A DNA stretch of 64,000 nt from contig NZ_JAUQSX010000007.1 in NCBI RefSeq assembly GCF_030581005.1, positions 1-64,000 of the forward strand, in the 5' to 3' direction. Both the position numbers and the translations under genes were made by a program. This DNA is from Hymenobacter mellowenesis. GTDB taxonomy: Bacteria > Bacteroidota > Bacteroidia > Cytophagales > Hymenobacteraceae. Positions 34,336-42,434 of this stretch are shown here, piece by piece. A model generated the notes under the pieces. That model was given only the letters and a program-made list of their open reading frames with translations, was not told where the DNA came from and did no database searches. The stretch's first letter is position 1; the number at the start of each line of letters is the position of its first letter.

Positions 34336-34429
34336 CATTTAACAATTAACATTTATCATTTAACAGGCCAGTAGTCAGCGTCTAAGCATGCAGAGCGGCT
34401 GTTAAATGTTAATTGATAAATGTTAAATG
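34336..34429. repeat. AT-rich 31-bp inverted repeat between TolC and adaptor genes
   Basis: Arms 34336-34366 and 34399-34429, both made of shuffled CATTTAACA, ATTAACA and TTTATCA units, are inverted copies with a small block rearrangement and a 32-base spacer. The right arm runs into the adaptor start region and includes one candidate ATG (34427). A second copy of the same family lies at 42301-42430. Confidence 0.88.
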
Positions 34430-34435
34430 AAACTC

Positions 34436-35827
34436 ATGAAAAACAACCGTTTACTCTATATTCTGATTGCCCTGGTGCTGGTGCTCATTGTGGGCTACAC
34501 CGTGGCCAAGAAAAAAGGCTGGGTGGGCAAAGCCGCCGGCGTGGAAGTGCTGGTGTCGAAAGCCGGCCCGGCCAACATTGTGGAAAAAGTGAGTGCCTCG
34601 GGCAAGGTGCAGCCCGAAACTGAGGTGAAAATCTCGCCGGACGTATCCGGCGAAATCACGGAGCTGTATGTGCAGGAAGGCGACTCGGTGCGCAAAGGCC
34701 AGTTGCTGCTCCGCATCCGGCCCGACAACTACCAGGCGCAGGTGAACATGCAGAGCGCCCAGGTGGGCACCCAGCGCGCCAACGTGGGCCAAGCCCAGGC
34801 GCGCCTGCAGCAGCTGCTGGCCTCGGCCAAGCAAACCGAGCTGACGTACCGCCGGAACGCCTCCCTCTATAAGCAGAAGGTGATTTCGCAGGCCGACTAC
34901 GAGGCCAGCCAAGCTGCTTACAATGCCTCGCAGGAAGAAATCAATAGCGCCCGCCAGCAAATCCGGGCCTCGCAAAGCACCGTGAGCGCCGCCTCGGCCT
35001 CGCTGGAAGAAGCCCGCAAAAACCTCAACAAAACCACCATTTATGCTCCGGTGAGCGGCACGGTGAGTAAGCTGAACGTGAAGAAGGGCGAGCGTGTGGT
35101 GGGCACCACCCAGATGGCCGGCACCGAAATCATGCGCATTGCCAACCTCAACAACATGGAGGTGCGCGTGAACGTGAACGAGAACGACGTGAACAACGTG
35201 AACCTCGGTGATTCGGTGGAAGTGGAAGTGGACGCCTACAGCAGCAAGGATGAGAAGTTCCGCGGCCTCGTCACCAACATAGCCAACACCGCCAAAGACG
35301 CTCTCACCACCGAAGCCGTGACCGAGTTTGAGGTCCGCATTCGCCTGCTGCCCGAGAGCTACAAGCACCTGGTGCGCACCGTGCGTGGCCAGACCATCGT
35401 GCCGTTTCGCCCGGGCATGACGGCCTCCGTGGACATCATCACCGACCGCAAAAACGGGGTGCTGAGCGTGCCGCTGGCCGCCGTGACTACCCGCTCCGAT
35501 TCGTCGGCCCTGAAGGCCGAAAAGACGGCCGAAGAGGCGGGCCGCACCAAAGGGCGGGTGGTGGAAAAGCCCACAACTAAGGCCGAAATTCAGGAAGTGG
35601 TGTTTCTTGTGCGCGACGGCAAAGCGGTGCTGACGCCCGTGAAAACCGGCATCAGTGACTTTCAGAGCATTGAAATCTTGAGCGGTGTGCAGGCCGGCGA
35701 CCAGGTGGTGAGCGGACCGTTCCGGGCCGTATCCAAGACGCTTAAGGACAAAGCAGTGGTCGACATCAAGGACGAAAAAAGCCTGAACAAGGAGGCGCTG
35801 AAAGAAGGCGCCGACGGCGATAAGTAA
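34436..35827 (+). CDS. Periplasmic adaptor subunit of an efflux pump (HlyD/MacA/RND type)
   Basis: A 463-residue membrane-fusion protein. A single N-terminal anchor (LLYILIALVLVLIVGYTVA) is followed by a lipoyl-like half (GKVQPETEVKISPDVSGEIT, VQEGDSVRKGQLLLRI), a coiled-coil hairpin at about residues 100-200, the second lipoyl half (TTIYAPVSGTVSKLNVKKGE), then beta-barrel and membrane-proximal domains (PGMTASVDIITD, VPLAAVTTR). It should bridge an inner membrane pump and the TolC protein encoded 101 bp upstream. The start is ATG 34436 or 34427; the latter lies inside the inverted repeat. No inner membrane permease follows, since gpsA comes next, so the pump partner is elsewhere. Confidence 0.9.
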   Translation: MKNNRLLYILIALVLVLIVGYTVAKKKGWVGKAAGVEVLVSKAGPANIVEKVSASGKVQPETEVKISPDVSGEITELYVQEGDSVRKGQLLLRIRPDNYQAQVNMQSAQVGTQRANVGQAQARLQQLLASAKQTELTYRRNASLYKQKVISQADYEASQAAYNASQEEINSARQQIRASQSTVSAASASLEEARKNLNKTTIYAPVSGTVSKLNVKKGERVVGTTQMAGTEIMRIANLNNMEVRVNVNENDVNNVNLGDSVEVEVDAYSSKDEKFRGLVTNIANTAKDALTTEAVTEFEVRIRLLPESYKHLVRTVRGQTIVPFRPGMTASVDIITDRKNGVLSVPLAAVTTRSDSSALKAEKTAEEAGRTKGRVVEKPTTKAEIQEVVFLVRDGKAVLTPVKTGISDFQSIEILSGVQAGDQVVSGPFRAVSKTLKDKAVVDIKDEKSLNKEALKEGADGDK

Positions 35828-35853
35828 GCCCGTCGCACCGGGCCGCAATGTCC

Positions 35854-35890
35854 CGAACGTCCTGCTGCGCACCGCGTGGCAGGACGTTCG
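35854..35890 (+). terminator. Hairpin after the adaptor gene
   Basis: CGAACGTCCTGC (35854-35865) and GCAGGACGTTCG (35879-35890) form a perfect 12-bp stem, followed by TGCTTTCTTTG, a weak T-rich tail. Confidence 0.75.
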
Positions 35891-35932
35891 TGCTTTCTTT
35901 GCAATTGACTTCCCACCCCAATTCCTGTTCTC

Positions 35933-36922
35933 TTGGAAAAAATTGCCATGCTCGGCGGCGGCTCCTGGGCCACCGCGCTAACGAAGATTCTCAGCGAAAA
36001 TGGCGCGCGCGTCGACTGGTGGCTGCGCTCGAAGGACGATGTGCAGCACCTGTTGCGCACCCGCCACAACCCGCGCTACCTCTCGGCCGTGCAGTTCGAC
36101 CTCAACCGCGTGTACCCCACCACCGACTTGGAGGACGCCATTGAGGAAGCCGACTGGCTGGTGCTGGCCGTGCCCGCCGCCTTCGTACAGCCCGTACTCG
36201 ACAAGCTCGACCGCGACGCGCTCAAGCACAAGCGCGTGGTGTCGGCCATCAAAGGCATGATTCCGGGCAAAAACCAGCTCGTGACCGACTACGTGGCGGA
36301 GCGGTTCCGGCTGGGCCGCCACCAGCTCGGCGTCATCGCCGGGCCGTGCCACGCCGAGGAGGTGGCTCTGGAAAAGCAGAGCTACCTCACCATCGGCTCG
36401 CCCGATGCGGGGCTGGCACTGGAGTTTTGCGAGCTGCTGCGCAACCGCTTCGTGAGCGCCCACCCGGCCGCCGACCTCGACGGCATTGAGTACTGCGCGG
36501 TGATGAAAAACATCATTGCCCTTACTGGCGGCATCGCCCACGGCCTGGGCTACGGCGACAACTTTCTGGCCGTGCTGGTGAGCAACGCGGTGCAGGAAAT
36601 CCGCCGCTTCCTGCAGGCCATCAACCCGCAGCCGCGCGACTTGTCGGCCTCGGCCTACCTCGGCGATTTGCTAGTGACGGCCTACTCACAGTTCTCGCGC
36701 AACCGAACCTTCGGCAGCATGGTGGGCCGCGGCTACTCGGTGAAATCGGCCCAGCTGGAAATGAACATGGTGGCCGAGGGCTACTACGCCGTGAAGTCCA
36801 TTCACGAGCTCAATAAGAAGTTGAAAGTGAATATGCCTATCACAGAAGCTGCTTTTAATATTCTGTATGAGCGGATTTCGCCGGCCGTGGAGCTGGAGAT
36901 TCTGAAGGAGAAGCTGCGGTGA
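35933..36922 (+). CDS. gpsA: Glycerol-3-phosphate dehydrogenase [NAD(P)+]
   Basis: It reduces dihydroxyacetone phosphate to sn-glycerol-3-phosphate for phospholipid synthesis. The dinucleotide-binding AMLGGGSWATALTKIL is at residues 5-20; VSAIKGMIPG, VIAGPCHAEEV, EYCAVMKNIIALTGGIAHGL (with the catalytic Lys) and YLGDLLVTAYSQFSRNR follow, as in GpsA. The start is a TTG at 35933, directly before the nucleotide fold, and no ATG fits better. 329 residues is normal. A small membrane protein gene begins inside its stop codon (GTGA overlap), so translation is coupled. Confidence 0.95.
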   Translation: MEKIAMLGGGSWATALTKILSENGARVDWWLRSKDDVQHLLRTRHNPRYLSAVQFDLNRVYPTTDLEDAIEEADWLVLAVPAAFVQPVLDKLDRDALKHKRVVSAIKGMIPGKNQLVTDYVAERFRLGRHQLGVIAGPCHAEEVALEKQSYLTIGSPDAGLALEFCELLRNRFVSAHPAADLDGIEYCAVMKNIIALTGGIAHGLGYGDNFLAVLVSNAVQEIRRFLQAINPQPRDLSASAYLGDLLVTAYSQFSRNRTFGSMVGRGYSVKSAQLEMNMVAEGYYAVKSIHELNKKLKVNMPITEAAFNILYERISPAVELEILKEKLR

Positions 36923-37230
36923 GAAAGTTATTTGCCGGAGCAATGGTGACGCTGGCTTTGGTGCTGGCGGTACTCGGAACCTACGTTAGTCTGATAACCG
37001 GTTTGTGGCCGGCCATGGCCTTTGCCGCGTTGGCTGTGTGGTTGTTTCTGGCCATTGTCTGCCTGCGGTCTGCGCTGGTTGGGCATACGTGGTGGCGGGT
37101 GCTGTTGCCGGGTTTCTTTCTGCTTCTCACGTTTCTGGTGTACGGCTACGGCCTGCAGTACCTGGCTAAAAAGCGCTACAAAACGGAAGGTTACCCGCGT
37201 CGCTATTACTCCTGGGACACGGCTAAGTAA
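36919..37230 (+). CDS. Small three-span membrane protein of unknown function
   Basis: A 103-residue protein starting with GTG at 36919, overlapping the gpsA stop by four bases. Three hydrophobic spans (about residues 5-27, 31-50, 58-80) are followed by a basic, Tyr-rich cytoplasmic tail (KKRYKTEGYPRRYYSWDTAK). No family is recognised. The overlap with gpsA and the closely following glycosyltransferase suggest a lipid or envelope role, but this is only context. Confidence 0.75.
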   Translation: MRKLFAGAMVTLALVLAVLGTYVSLITGLWPAMAFAALAVWLFLAIVCLRSALVGHTWWRVLLPGFFLLLTFLVYGYGLQYLAKKRYKTEGYPRRYYSWDTAK

Positions 37231-37256
37231 ACTGGTGCCTAACCATACATTCCATT

Positions 37257-38129
37257 ATGAAAGTCGTTGGCTTCACCTTCATCCGCAACGCAGTCAAATA
37301 CGACTACCCGGCGGTTGAAAGCATCAATTCGTTGTTGCCGCTGTGCGATGAAGTAGTTGTGGCCGTGGGCAACTCCGAGGACGAAACGCTTGGCTTGGTT
37401 CAAAGCCTGAACTCCCCCAAAATCCGCATCATCGAAACCACCTGGGACGACTCGCTGCGCGAAGGCGGCCGGGTGCTGGCCGTGGAAACCGACAAAGCCC
37501 TGGCTGCCGTGCCCGCCGATGCCGACTGGGCCATCTACCTGCAGGCCGATGAGGTGCTGCACGAGGCCGATTACCCGGCCATCCAGGCCGGCATGGAGCG
37601 GTGGAAAGATGACAAAACCGTGGATGGCCTGCTGTTGAACTACCGCCATTTCTATGGGTCTTACGACTATGTGGGCGACTCCTACCGTTGGTACCGGCGC
37701 GAAATCCGCATTGTGCGGCCCGGCATTGGGGTGTATTCATATCGCGACGCGCAGGGTTTCCGCAAGGCCGACAACCAGAAGTTGCGCGTGAAACTCCTCG
37801 ACGCCACCGTGCACCATTATGGTTGGGTGAAAGCACCCGCGGCTATGCAGCGCAAGCAGGAAACCTTCAACAAGCTCTGGCATTCCGACGACTGGGTGGC
37901 CCAGAACGTGGTGCCCGCCGCCGAGTTCGACTACAGTCAGGTTGACTCACTGCAACGCTTCGCCGGCACCCATCCGGCGGTGATGACGGCCCGCATCCGC
38001 CAGCAAAACTGGCAGTACGACCACGACATGGCCCGTAACCGCTACCGCTTCAAAGACCGGCTCAAGCACTGGTTGGAGCAAGCCACCGGCTACCGCCTGG
38101 GCGAGTACCGCAACTACCAACTGGTTTAG
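37257..38129 (+). CDS. Glycosyltransferase (GT2-like, GT-A fold)
   Basis: A 290-residue cytoplasmic or peripheral protein. The N-terminus KVVGFTFIRNAVKYDYPAVE resembles the opening strand of GT2-like enzymes, and WAIYLQADEVLHEADYPAI contains an acidic DxD-like metal or nucleotide site (QADE). A central GSYRRWY/RYREIRIVRP-type patch and HHYGWVKAPAAMQRKQETFN are common in Bacteroidota proteins of this kind. Donor and acceptor are unknown. It follows the small membrane protein by 26 bp and precedes the EamA gene by 11 bp, suggesting a four-gene operon from gpsA. Confidence 0.85.
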   Translation: MKVVGFTFIRNAVKYDYPAVESINSLLPLCDEVVVAVGNSEDETLGLVQSLNSPKIRIIETTWDDSLREGGRVLAVETDKALAAVPADADWAIYLQADEVLHEADYPAIQAGMERWKDDKTVDGLLLNYRHFYGSYDYVGDSYRWYRREIRIVRPGIGVYSYRDAQGFRKADNQKLRVKLLDATVHHYGWVKAPAAMQRKQETFNKLWHSDDWVAQNVVPAAEFDYSQVDSLQRFAGTHPAVMTARIRQQNWQYDHDMARNRYRFKDRLKHWLEQATGYRLGEYRNYQLV

Positions 38130-38140
38130 CCCTGCCGCGC

Positions 38141-38566
38141 ATGAACTGGCTCCCACTTGCCCTGCTCACGGCGTTTTGTCTGGCGCTTTACAACTTATTT
38201 ATAAAGCTGGCATCCAACCACCTGCCGCCGGCGGTGGGCGCAGTAGTGCTGCAGCTGATGGCCGCCGCGCTGGGCGCCGCGTGGCTGGTGCGCCTGAAGC
38301 TGCAGGGGGCGCCGTTGCCGCTGAGTTCGCGGGGGCTGGCCCTGGCGGCGCTGGCCGGGGTGGGTGTCGGGCTGGCCGAGATTCTGACGTTTGTGGTGTT
38401 TCAGCGGGGTGTGAACTCGTCGGTGGGCACGCCGGTCATTGTGGGCGGCTCGGTGCTGCTCACGGCTCTGCTGGGGCTGGGGCTGCTGCGCGAAACGCTC
38501 ACGCTAGCGCAATTGGGCGGGCTGGTGCTGATTGTGGCCGGCATCGCGCTGGTGGCGCGGGGCTAG
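38141..38566 (+). CDS. Half-size EamA/DMT-superfamily transporter
   Basis: A 141-residue membrane protein with a single EamA domain of about five spans, where classical DMT carriers have two (about 300 residues). The RETLTLAQLGGLVLIVAGIA segment is the usual EamA C-terminal signature. Such half-size forms must dimerise, as small multidrug or undecaprenyl-linked sugar flippases (ArnE/F-like) do. Location after a glycosyltransferase makes a lipid-linked sugar flippase conceivable, but unproven. Only 3 bp separate it from the convergent GT-C gene. Confidence 0.85.
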   Translation: MNWLPLALLTAFCLALYNLFIKLASNHLPPAVGAVVLQLMAAALGAAWLVRLKLQGAPLPLSSRGLALAALAGVGVGLAEILTFVVFQRGVNSSVGTPVIVGGSVLLTALLGLGLLRETLTLAQLGGLVLIVAGIALVARG

Positions 38567-38569
38567 GCG

Positions 38570-40348
38570 CTAGTCGTGCCGCCAGGCGTTGGCCTGCAGA
38601 GGGAAATCGGGCGGAACCACGTAGATGTCGACCTCATCGTTGTGATAAGCCGGCGCAAACGGAAAGCGGGGCTTGAAGAATCCCCGGTCATTCGGGAAGG
38701 CCACCACGTAGCGGTAGCGCGTATTGGCCTGCTGGATATTGTCGAAGTGCCACGGGCGCTGCCGCTCCTGCGAATGGGCGTAGAAGCGAAAGAACAGGTT
38801 ATGGGTGGGCTCGGGAATGAGCACAGTGCTGGCCGGTTGGGTGGTCAGCCAGCGCAGAGCGGCATAGTAGGTACCGTTGGTGCGGCGCGCCGCAGGGTTC
38901 ACCCGGATAACGGAGTAAGTTTCGTAGCCGACGAAGCCGATGGCCAGCACGGCCAGCACCCGGCGCAAAGGCCGCGAAGCCGGCCAGCGCAGTAGCAGCC
39001 AGTCCACGGCTATGCCGAGTAGAATGAAGAAAAAGCAGGCTTTGTATAGCATCACCCGTTCGGGCGGAAAAACGTGCTGAAAACTGATGACGGCATAAGG
39101 CAGGGCCATGAACCACAATGCCGGCACGCCCACCCGGCGCAGGCGGCTGGCTGGCTCGGCGGGCAATTGGTCTCTTCGCACTTGGTAGAACATCAGCCCA
39201 ACCAACCCCAGCACGGGAAGCGTGACCAGGGCGCCCAGTGTGCGCTGCCCCGCCAGAAACCCCTCATTGTGCCAGATGTAAGCCGGAAATCCCCGCCAGA
39301 ATACGCCTGTCGCCAACGACGCAACGTAACCGTTGCCAACAAACTTATCGAACCCCGAAACCAACAGCAGTGGAGTATATAGCAAGGCTGCTCCCATGCC
39401 AACTATGCTGCCAACCAGCCCGGCGCAAACCAGTTGCGACCACCTGCCGGTGCGGATAAAACAAACCGCCAGCCACGAAAAAGCGGAGGCCAGCACGTAA
39501 GCAAACGTGGGCACGGTGTAGCAGCCTACGATGCCCGCCACAGCCAGCGCCAGCCAGGCGGCACGGGGCCGGGTGGTGGCCTCCACCAGCCGGAGCGTGC
39601 TGAAAAAAACTAGCCCGGCCAACCCAATAATCAGCCAGTACCCGCGGCCCACGCCGGCGTGGTACAGGCTGAGCTGCAGCCAGGCGAAGGCCGCCGTGGC
39701 AACGGTGGCAGCCCGAAACCCAAGCCGCGGTTTCAGGGCCGCAAACCAGCCCACGGTGGCCGCCGTGCTGATGAGCAGCACCGGCAGGCGCATGCACCAC
39801 CAAAAATTGGGGCTTACCTGGTAAAACAGCCAGCTGATAGTATTAGAAAAAACGTGGTTGTTCGGAATCGGGTAATAGGCACTGGTGGCAAAGAGGCCCT
39901 TGTTAACAAACACCTCGTAGGAAACGGCGTCGTCGTATTCAGGATTAGTCAGGCTGAAATACAGCCGCAGCAGCGTGAGAGCTGCGAAGAGCCCAATTGC
40001 CCATCTGCGCTCAGAAATGGTCATTTGCAAGCCCTGCCGCAGCCGGCGCCAGCTCGCGCCGGTTTCCGCGCGGAGCCTGCTCAGCTCCTGGCGTGCCGGG
40101 TTGGTGGCTACCACTGCTGCGGTGCCCACCGCGCAAAGGCCGGCTGCCAGGGCCAATCCCTGGCGCAGGTGGCTGAAGTCGGCTTCCGAAAATGGCCGGG
40201 TGCGCCAGCCATAAAAAGGAAAAATAGCGTCCAGCGACCGGGCCTCGGCCCAGCTAACAGTCCCGAGCACTAGGGCCGCGTGGCCGGCGCAGCCCGCCAG
40301 GAGCGCCAGCCCCAGCAGCAGCCAAAAAGGAAGCCGAACAGGTGTCAT
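38570..40348 (-). CDS. Polytopic membrane protein, probable GT-C type glycosyltransferase
   Basis: A 592-residue protein with about twelve membrane spans from the ATG at 40348. The first large periplasmic loop holds an acidic pair (NPEYDDAVSYEVFVNKG), the position where lipid-linked-sugar-dependent GT-C enzymes keep their catalytic Asp/Glu, followed by PNNHVFSNTISWL. The C-terminal part is a soluble domain (VLIPEPTHNLFFRFYAH, VDIYVVPPDFPLQ). Family assignment is by layout only. It begins 8 bp after maf and converges on the EamA gene, so it is the last gene of the pdxH-DUF1015-maf cluster. Confidence 0.75.
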   Translation of the reverse strand: MTPVRLPFWLLLGLALLAGCAGHAALVLGTVSWAEARSLDAIFPFYGWRTRPFSEADFSHLRQGLALAAGLCAVGTAAVVATNPARQELSRLRAETGASWRRLRQGLQMTISERRWAIGLFAALTLLRLYFSLTNPEYDDAVSYEVFVNKGLFATSAYYPIPNNHVFSNTISWLFYQVSPNFWWCMRLPVLLISTAATVGWFAALKPRLGFRAATVATAAFAWLQLSLYHAGVGRGYWLIIGLAGLVFFSTLRLVEATTRPRAAWLALAVAGIVGCYTVPTFAYVLASAFSWLAVCFIRTGRWSQLVCAGLVGSIVGMGAALLYTPLLLVSGFDKFVGNGYVASLATGVFWRGFPAYIWHNEGFLAGQRTLGALVTLPVLGLVGLMFYQVRRDQLPAEPASRLRRVGVPALWFMALPYAVISFQHVFPPERVMLYKACFFFILLGIAVDWLLLRWPASRPLRRVLAVLAIGFVGYETYSVIRVNPAARRTNGTYYAALRWLTTQPASTVLIPEPTHNLFFRFYAHSQERQRPWHFDNIQQANTRYRYVVAFPNDRGFFKPRFPFAPAYHNDEVDIYVVPPDFPLQANAWRHD

Positions 40349-40356
40349 TCCGTCGC

Positions 40357-40971
40357 TCAAGTCAGGCGGGCTCTGGTGCCAGCCGCGCCGTTCCAGGCAA
40401 ACGGTGGGCCGATGAGTTTTTCCAGCTCTGCCCAAACCCGATGCACCGGCAGGCCCATCACGTTGAAGTAAGAGCCTTCCAGGCGCGTCACGCCCACCAT
40501 GCCAATCCAGTCCTGCGCCCCATAGGCGCCGGCTTTGTCAAACGGCTTAGCGGTTTCAATATAATGGCTGATTTCGGCTGCCGACAGGGCCCGGAAATGC
40601 ACCGTGGTCTGGTCCGAAAACACCACTTCGCGCCCGTCGCCGCAGCGCAGGCACACGCCCGTGAATACCTCGTGCGCCCGGCCTTGCAGGCGGGTGAGCA
40701 TGGCGGTGGCCTCGTCCACGTCGGCGGGCTTGTTCAGCACGTCATCGTCGAGGCACACAATGGTGTCGGCGGTGAGCACCACTTCGTCAGGGGCGAGGGT
40801 AGGGATGTAGGCGGCGGCCTTGTGGGCGGCCAGGTATTCTGCTACTTCGGCGCGGCGGAGGTGAGGCGGGAAGTCCTCGTCCACTTCCACCAGACGGGTT
40901 TCGTAGTGCAGGCCCAAATCGGTGAGCAGCTGGCGCCGGCGGGGCGAGTTGGAAGCTAAAATAAGTTTCAC
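40357..40971 (-). CDS. maf: Maf-family nucleoside triphosphate pyrophosphatase
   Basis: It hydrolyses non-canonical or modified nucleoside triphosphates to monophosphates, and Maf-like proteins also affect septation. ILASNSPRRRQLLTDLGL at the N-terminus is the Maf signature; EVVLTADTIVCLDDDVLNKP and DKAGAYGAQDWIGMVGVTRL complete it. The start is GTG 40971, which overlaps the DUF1015 stop (GTGA), so the genes are translationally coupled. 204 residues matches the family; the frame extending to 41112 lies inside the DUF1015 gene. Confidence 0.94.
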   Translation of the reverse strand: MKLILASNSPRRRQLLTDLGLHYETRLVEVDEDFPPHLRRAEVAEYLAAHKAAAYIPTLAPDEVVLTADTIVCLDDDVLNKPADVDEATAMLTRLQGRAHEVFTGVCLRCGDGREVVFSDQTTVHFRALSAAEISHYIETAKPFDKAGAYGAQDWIGMVGVTRLEGSYFNVMGLPVHRVWAELEKLIGPPFAWNGAAGTRARLT

Positions 40972-42296
40972 GCGGATAGGGCAGGGGCTTGGAAAAATTC
41001 GACAAACGGGTTGCCCGTTTCGTCGTCGGCAATGCTCGTGAAGAGAAAGCCGCCAATGGTTTTGGGATAGAAAAACGTCGATTTCGGTGGCATCACGGCG
41101 CCGGAGTGGCACACGGCTTCCACTTCGGCCATGGTCACCTCGTTCACAATGAATGCGGCCACCGCCTCGCCGCGGTCCACCCGCTGCAGGCAGTCGAGCA
41201 GGCTGCGGACGTAGGCCACGCCCAGCCAGGCCCGTTGGGCATCGGCTCCCATCACGCCCAACACCTGCTGGAAAACAAAAAAATGCAGCACCGTCAAATC
41301 CAGCGCCTTCACCTCATCCGTGGTGGGCCAGTTAAGCAGCGCGTGGGCTTCGGGGCGCAGCCGCAGCTTGTAGGCCTGGCCAGCGGCGTATAGCCCGAAG
41401 GCCCATTGTTTGCCGGCAATGATGTCGGGCAAGTCGTTGGCGTCTTCCTTGGGCTGCACCACGAAATAGGGTTCCAACTCCCGCACCAAATCAGCCACGG
41501 TACCGCCGTTGGGCATTTCCAGCAGCAGGCGATGAGTGGGCAGAATTCGCAGGTCGTCGGCAGCGGCGTTGGTGAGGTACATGAGGTGGTAGTTCCAGGG
41601 CTCGCGGCCGGTGGCGGTACCGTCGGCGGCGAGCTCGCGGGCCTGGCGGTAGGCCAGCGAGCCCTCGTAGCGGTGGTGGCCATCGGCCAGAATCACCTCG
41701 CGCCCAGCCAGCACTGCTTGAAACCGTTGGATAATAGCCGCGTCCTGAATCACGGCCAGCACGTCGCGCGCGCCCTGATAGTCCTCCACGGTTTCGTAGA
41801 GGGGCGAAAGCATGGCCTCGTCCAGGTAGGTTTCCAGCTCAAAATCGTCGTCGCGGTACAGGCCGTGGGTGGCGCTGGTCTGAAACTGGGTGCGGGCCAG
41901 CAGCTCAGCCCGGTCATTTACCGAGGCGGGCAGGGTGTTTTCATGGCGCAGCACCACGTTTTCGTCCCAGTCGTAGGCCCGGATGTGGCACATAAAGCCT
42001 TTGCGGCAGTACTCGCGCGTGCTGCCGGGCAGCCGGAAATACTGGTAATAGGCATAAATGCCGGGCAAGGCATCCTGCCGGAGAACGCCGGTGGTTTTCC
42101 ATTCGGCCAGCAGCCCGGCCGCAGCCGGCGCATCGGTGCGCGGCACGGTGAGGTGAATCGAATTCAGTGGATTCTGATACAGCGCCTCCCGTTGCTTGGC
42201 CGATACTACATCAAACAGCGGCGATACATACGCATCAATAGTAGTGCTCAGCGTCGGATTGTAGCGCCAGCCGCGCACGGGTTGAATTTCAGCCAA
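40968..42296 (-). CDS. DUF1015-family protein
   Basis: A 442-residue cytoplasmic protein of the COG4198/DUF1015 family, widespread and of unproven function. Typical features are the opening IQPVRGWRYNP with SPLFDVVSAKQRE, YYQYFRLPGSTREY, ILADGHHRYEGSLAYRQA in the centre (a conserved ADGHHR motif) and the C-terminal SGAVMPPKSTFFYPKTIGG. The start is a TTG at 42296, right after an AT-rich inverted repeat. The stop overlaps the maf start. Some family members are linked to serine kinase-like activity, but nothing in this sequence proves it. Confidence 0.9.
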   Translation of the reverse strand: MAEIQPVRGWRYNPTLSTTIDAYVSPLFDVVSAKQREALYQNPLNSIHLTVPRTDAPAAAGLLAEWKTTGVLRQDALPGIYAYYQYFRLPGSTREYCRKGFMCHIRAYDWDENVVLRHENTLPASVNDRAELLARTQFQTSATHGLYRDDDFELETYLDEAMLSPLYETVEDYQGARDVLAVIQDAAIIQRFQAVLAGREVILADGHHRYEGSLAYRQARELAADGTATGREPWNYHLMYLTNAAADDLRILPTHRLLLEMPNGGTVADLVRELEPYFVVQPKEDANDLPDIIAGKQWAFGLYAAGQAYKLRLRPEAHALLNWPTTDEVKALDLTVLHFFVFQQVLGVMGADAQRAWLGVAYVRSLLDCLQRVDRGEAVAAFIVNEVTMAEVEAVCHSGAVMPPKSTFFYPKTIGGFLFTSIADDETGNPFVEFFQAPALSA

Positions 42297-42300
42297 AACG

Positions 42301-42430
42301 TTTCATTTAACAATTAACAATTACCATTTAACACACTAACAGCTAACACATATCAAATCCTCAACTTCTAAATTCGGCTAAATACCGCTAGTCGAGCTGT
42401 TAAATGATAAATGTTAATTGTTAAATGAAA
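42301..42430. repeat. AT-rich inverted repeat, second copy
   Basis: Left arm 42301-42344 and right arm 42395-42430 are inverted copies built from the same CATTTAACA/ATTAACA/TTATCA units as the 34336 repeat; the left arm has an 8-base insertion. It fills the gap between the pdxH stop and the DUF1015 start, both on the minus strand. Confidence 0.87.
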
Positions 42431-42434
42431 TGAC

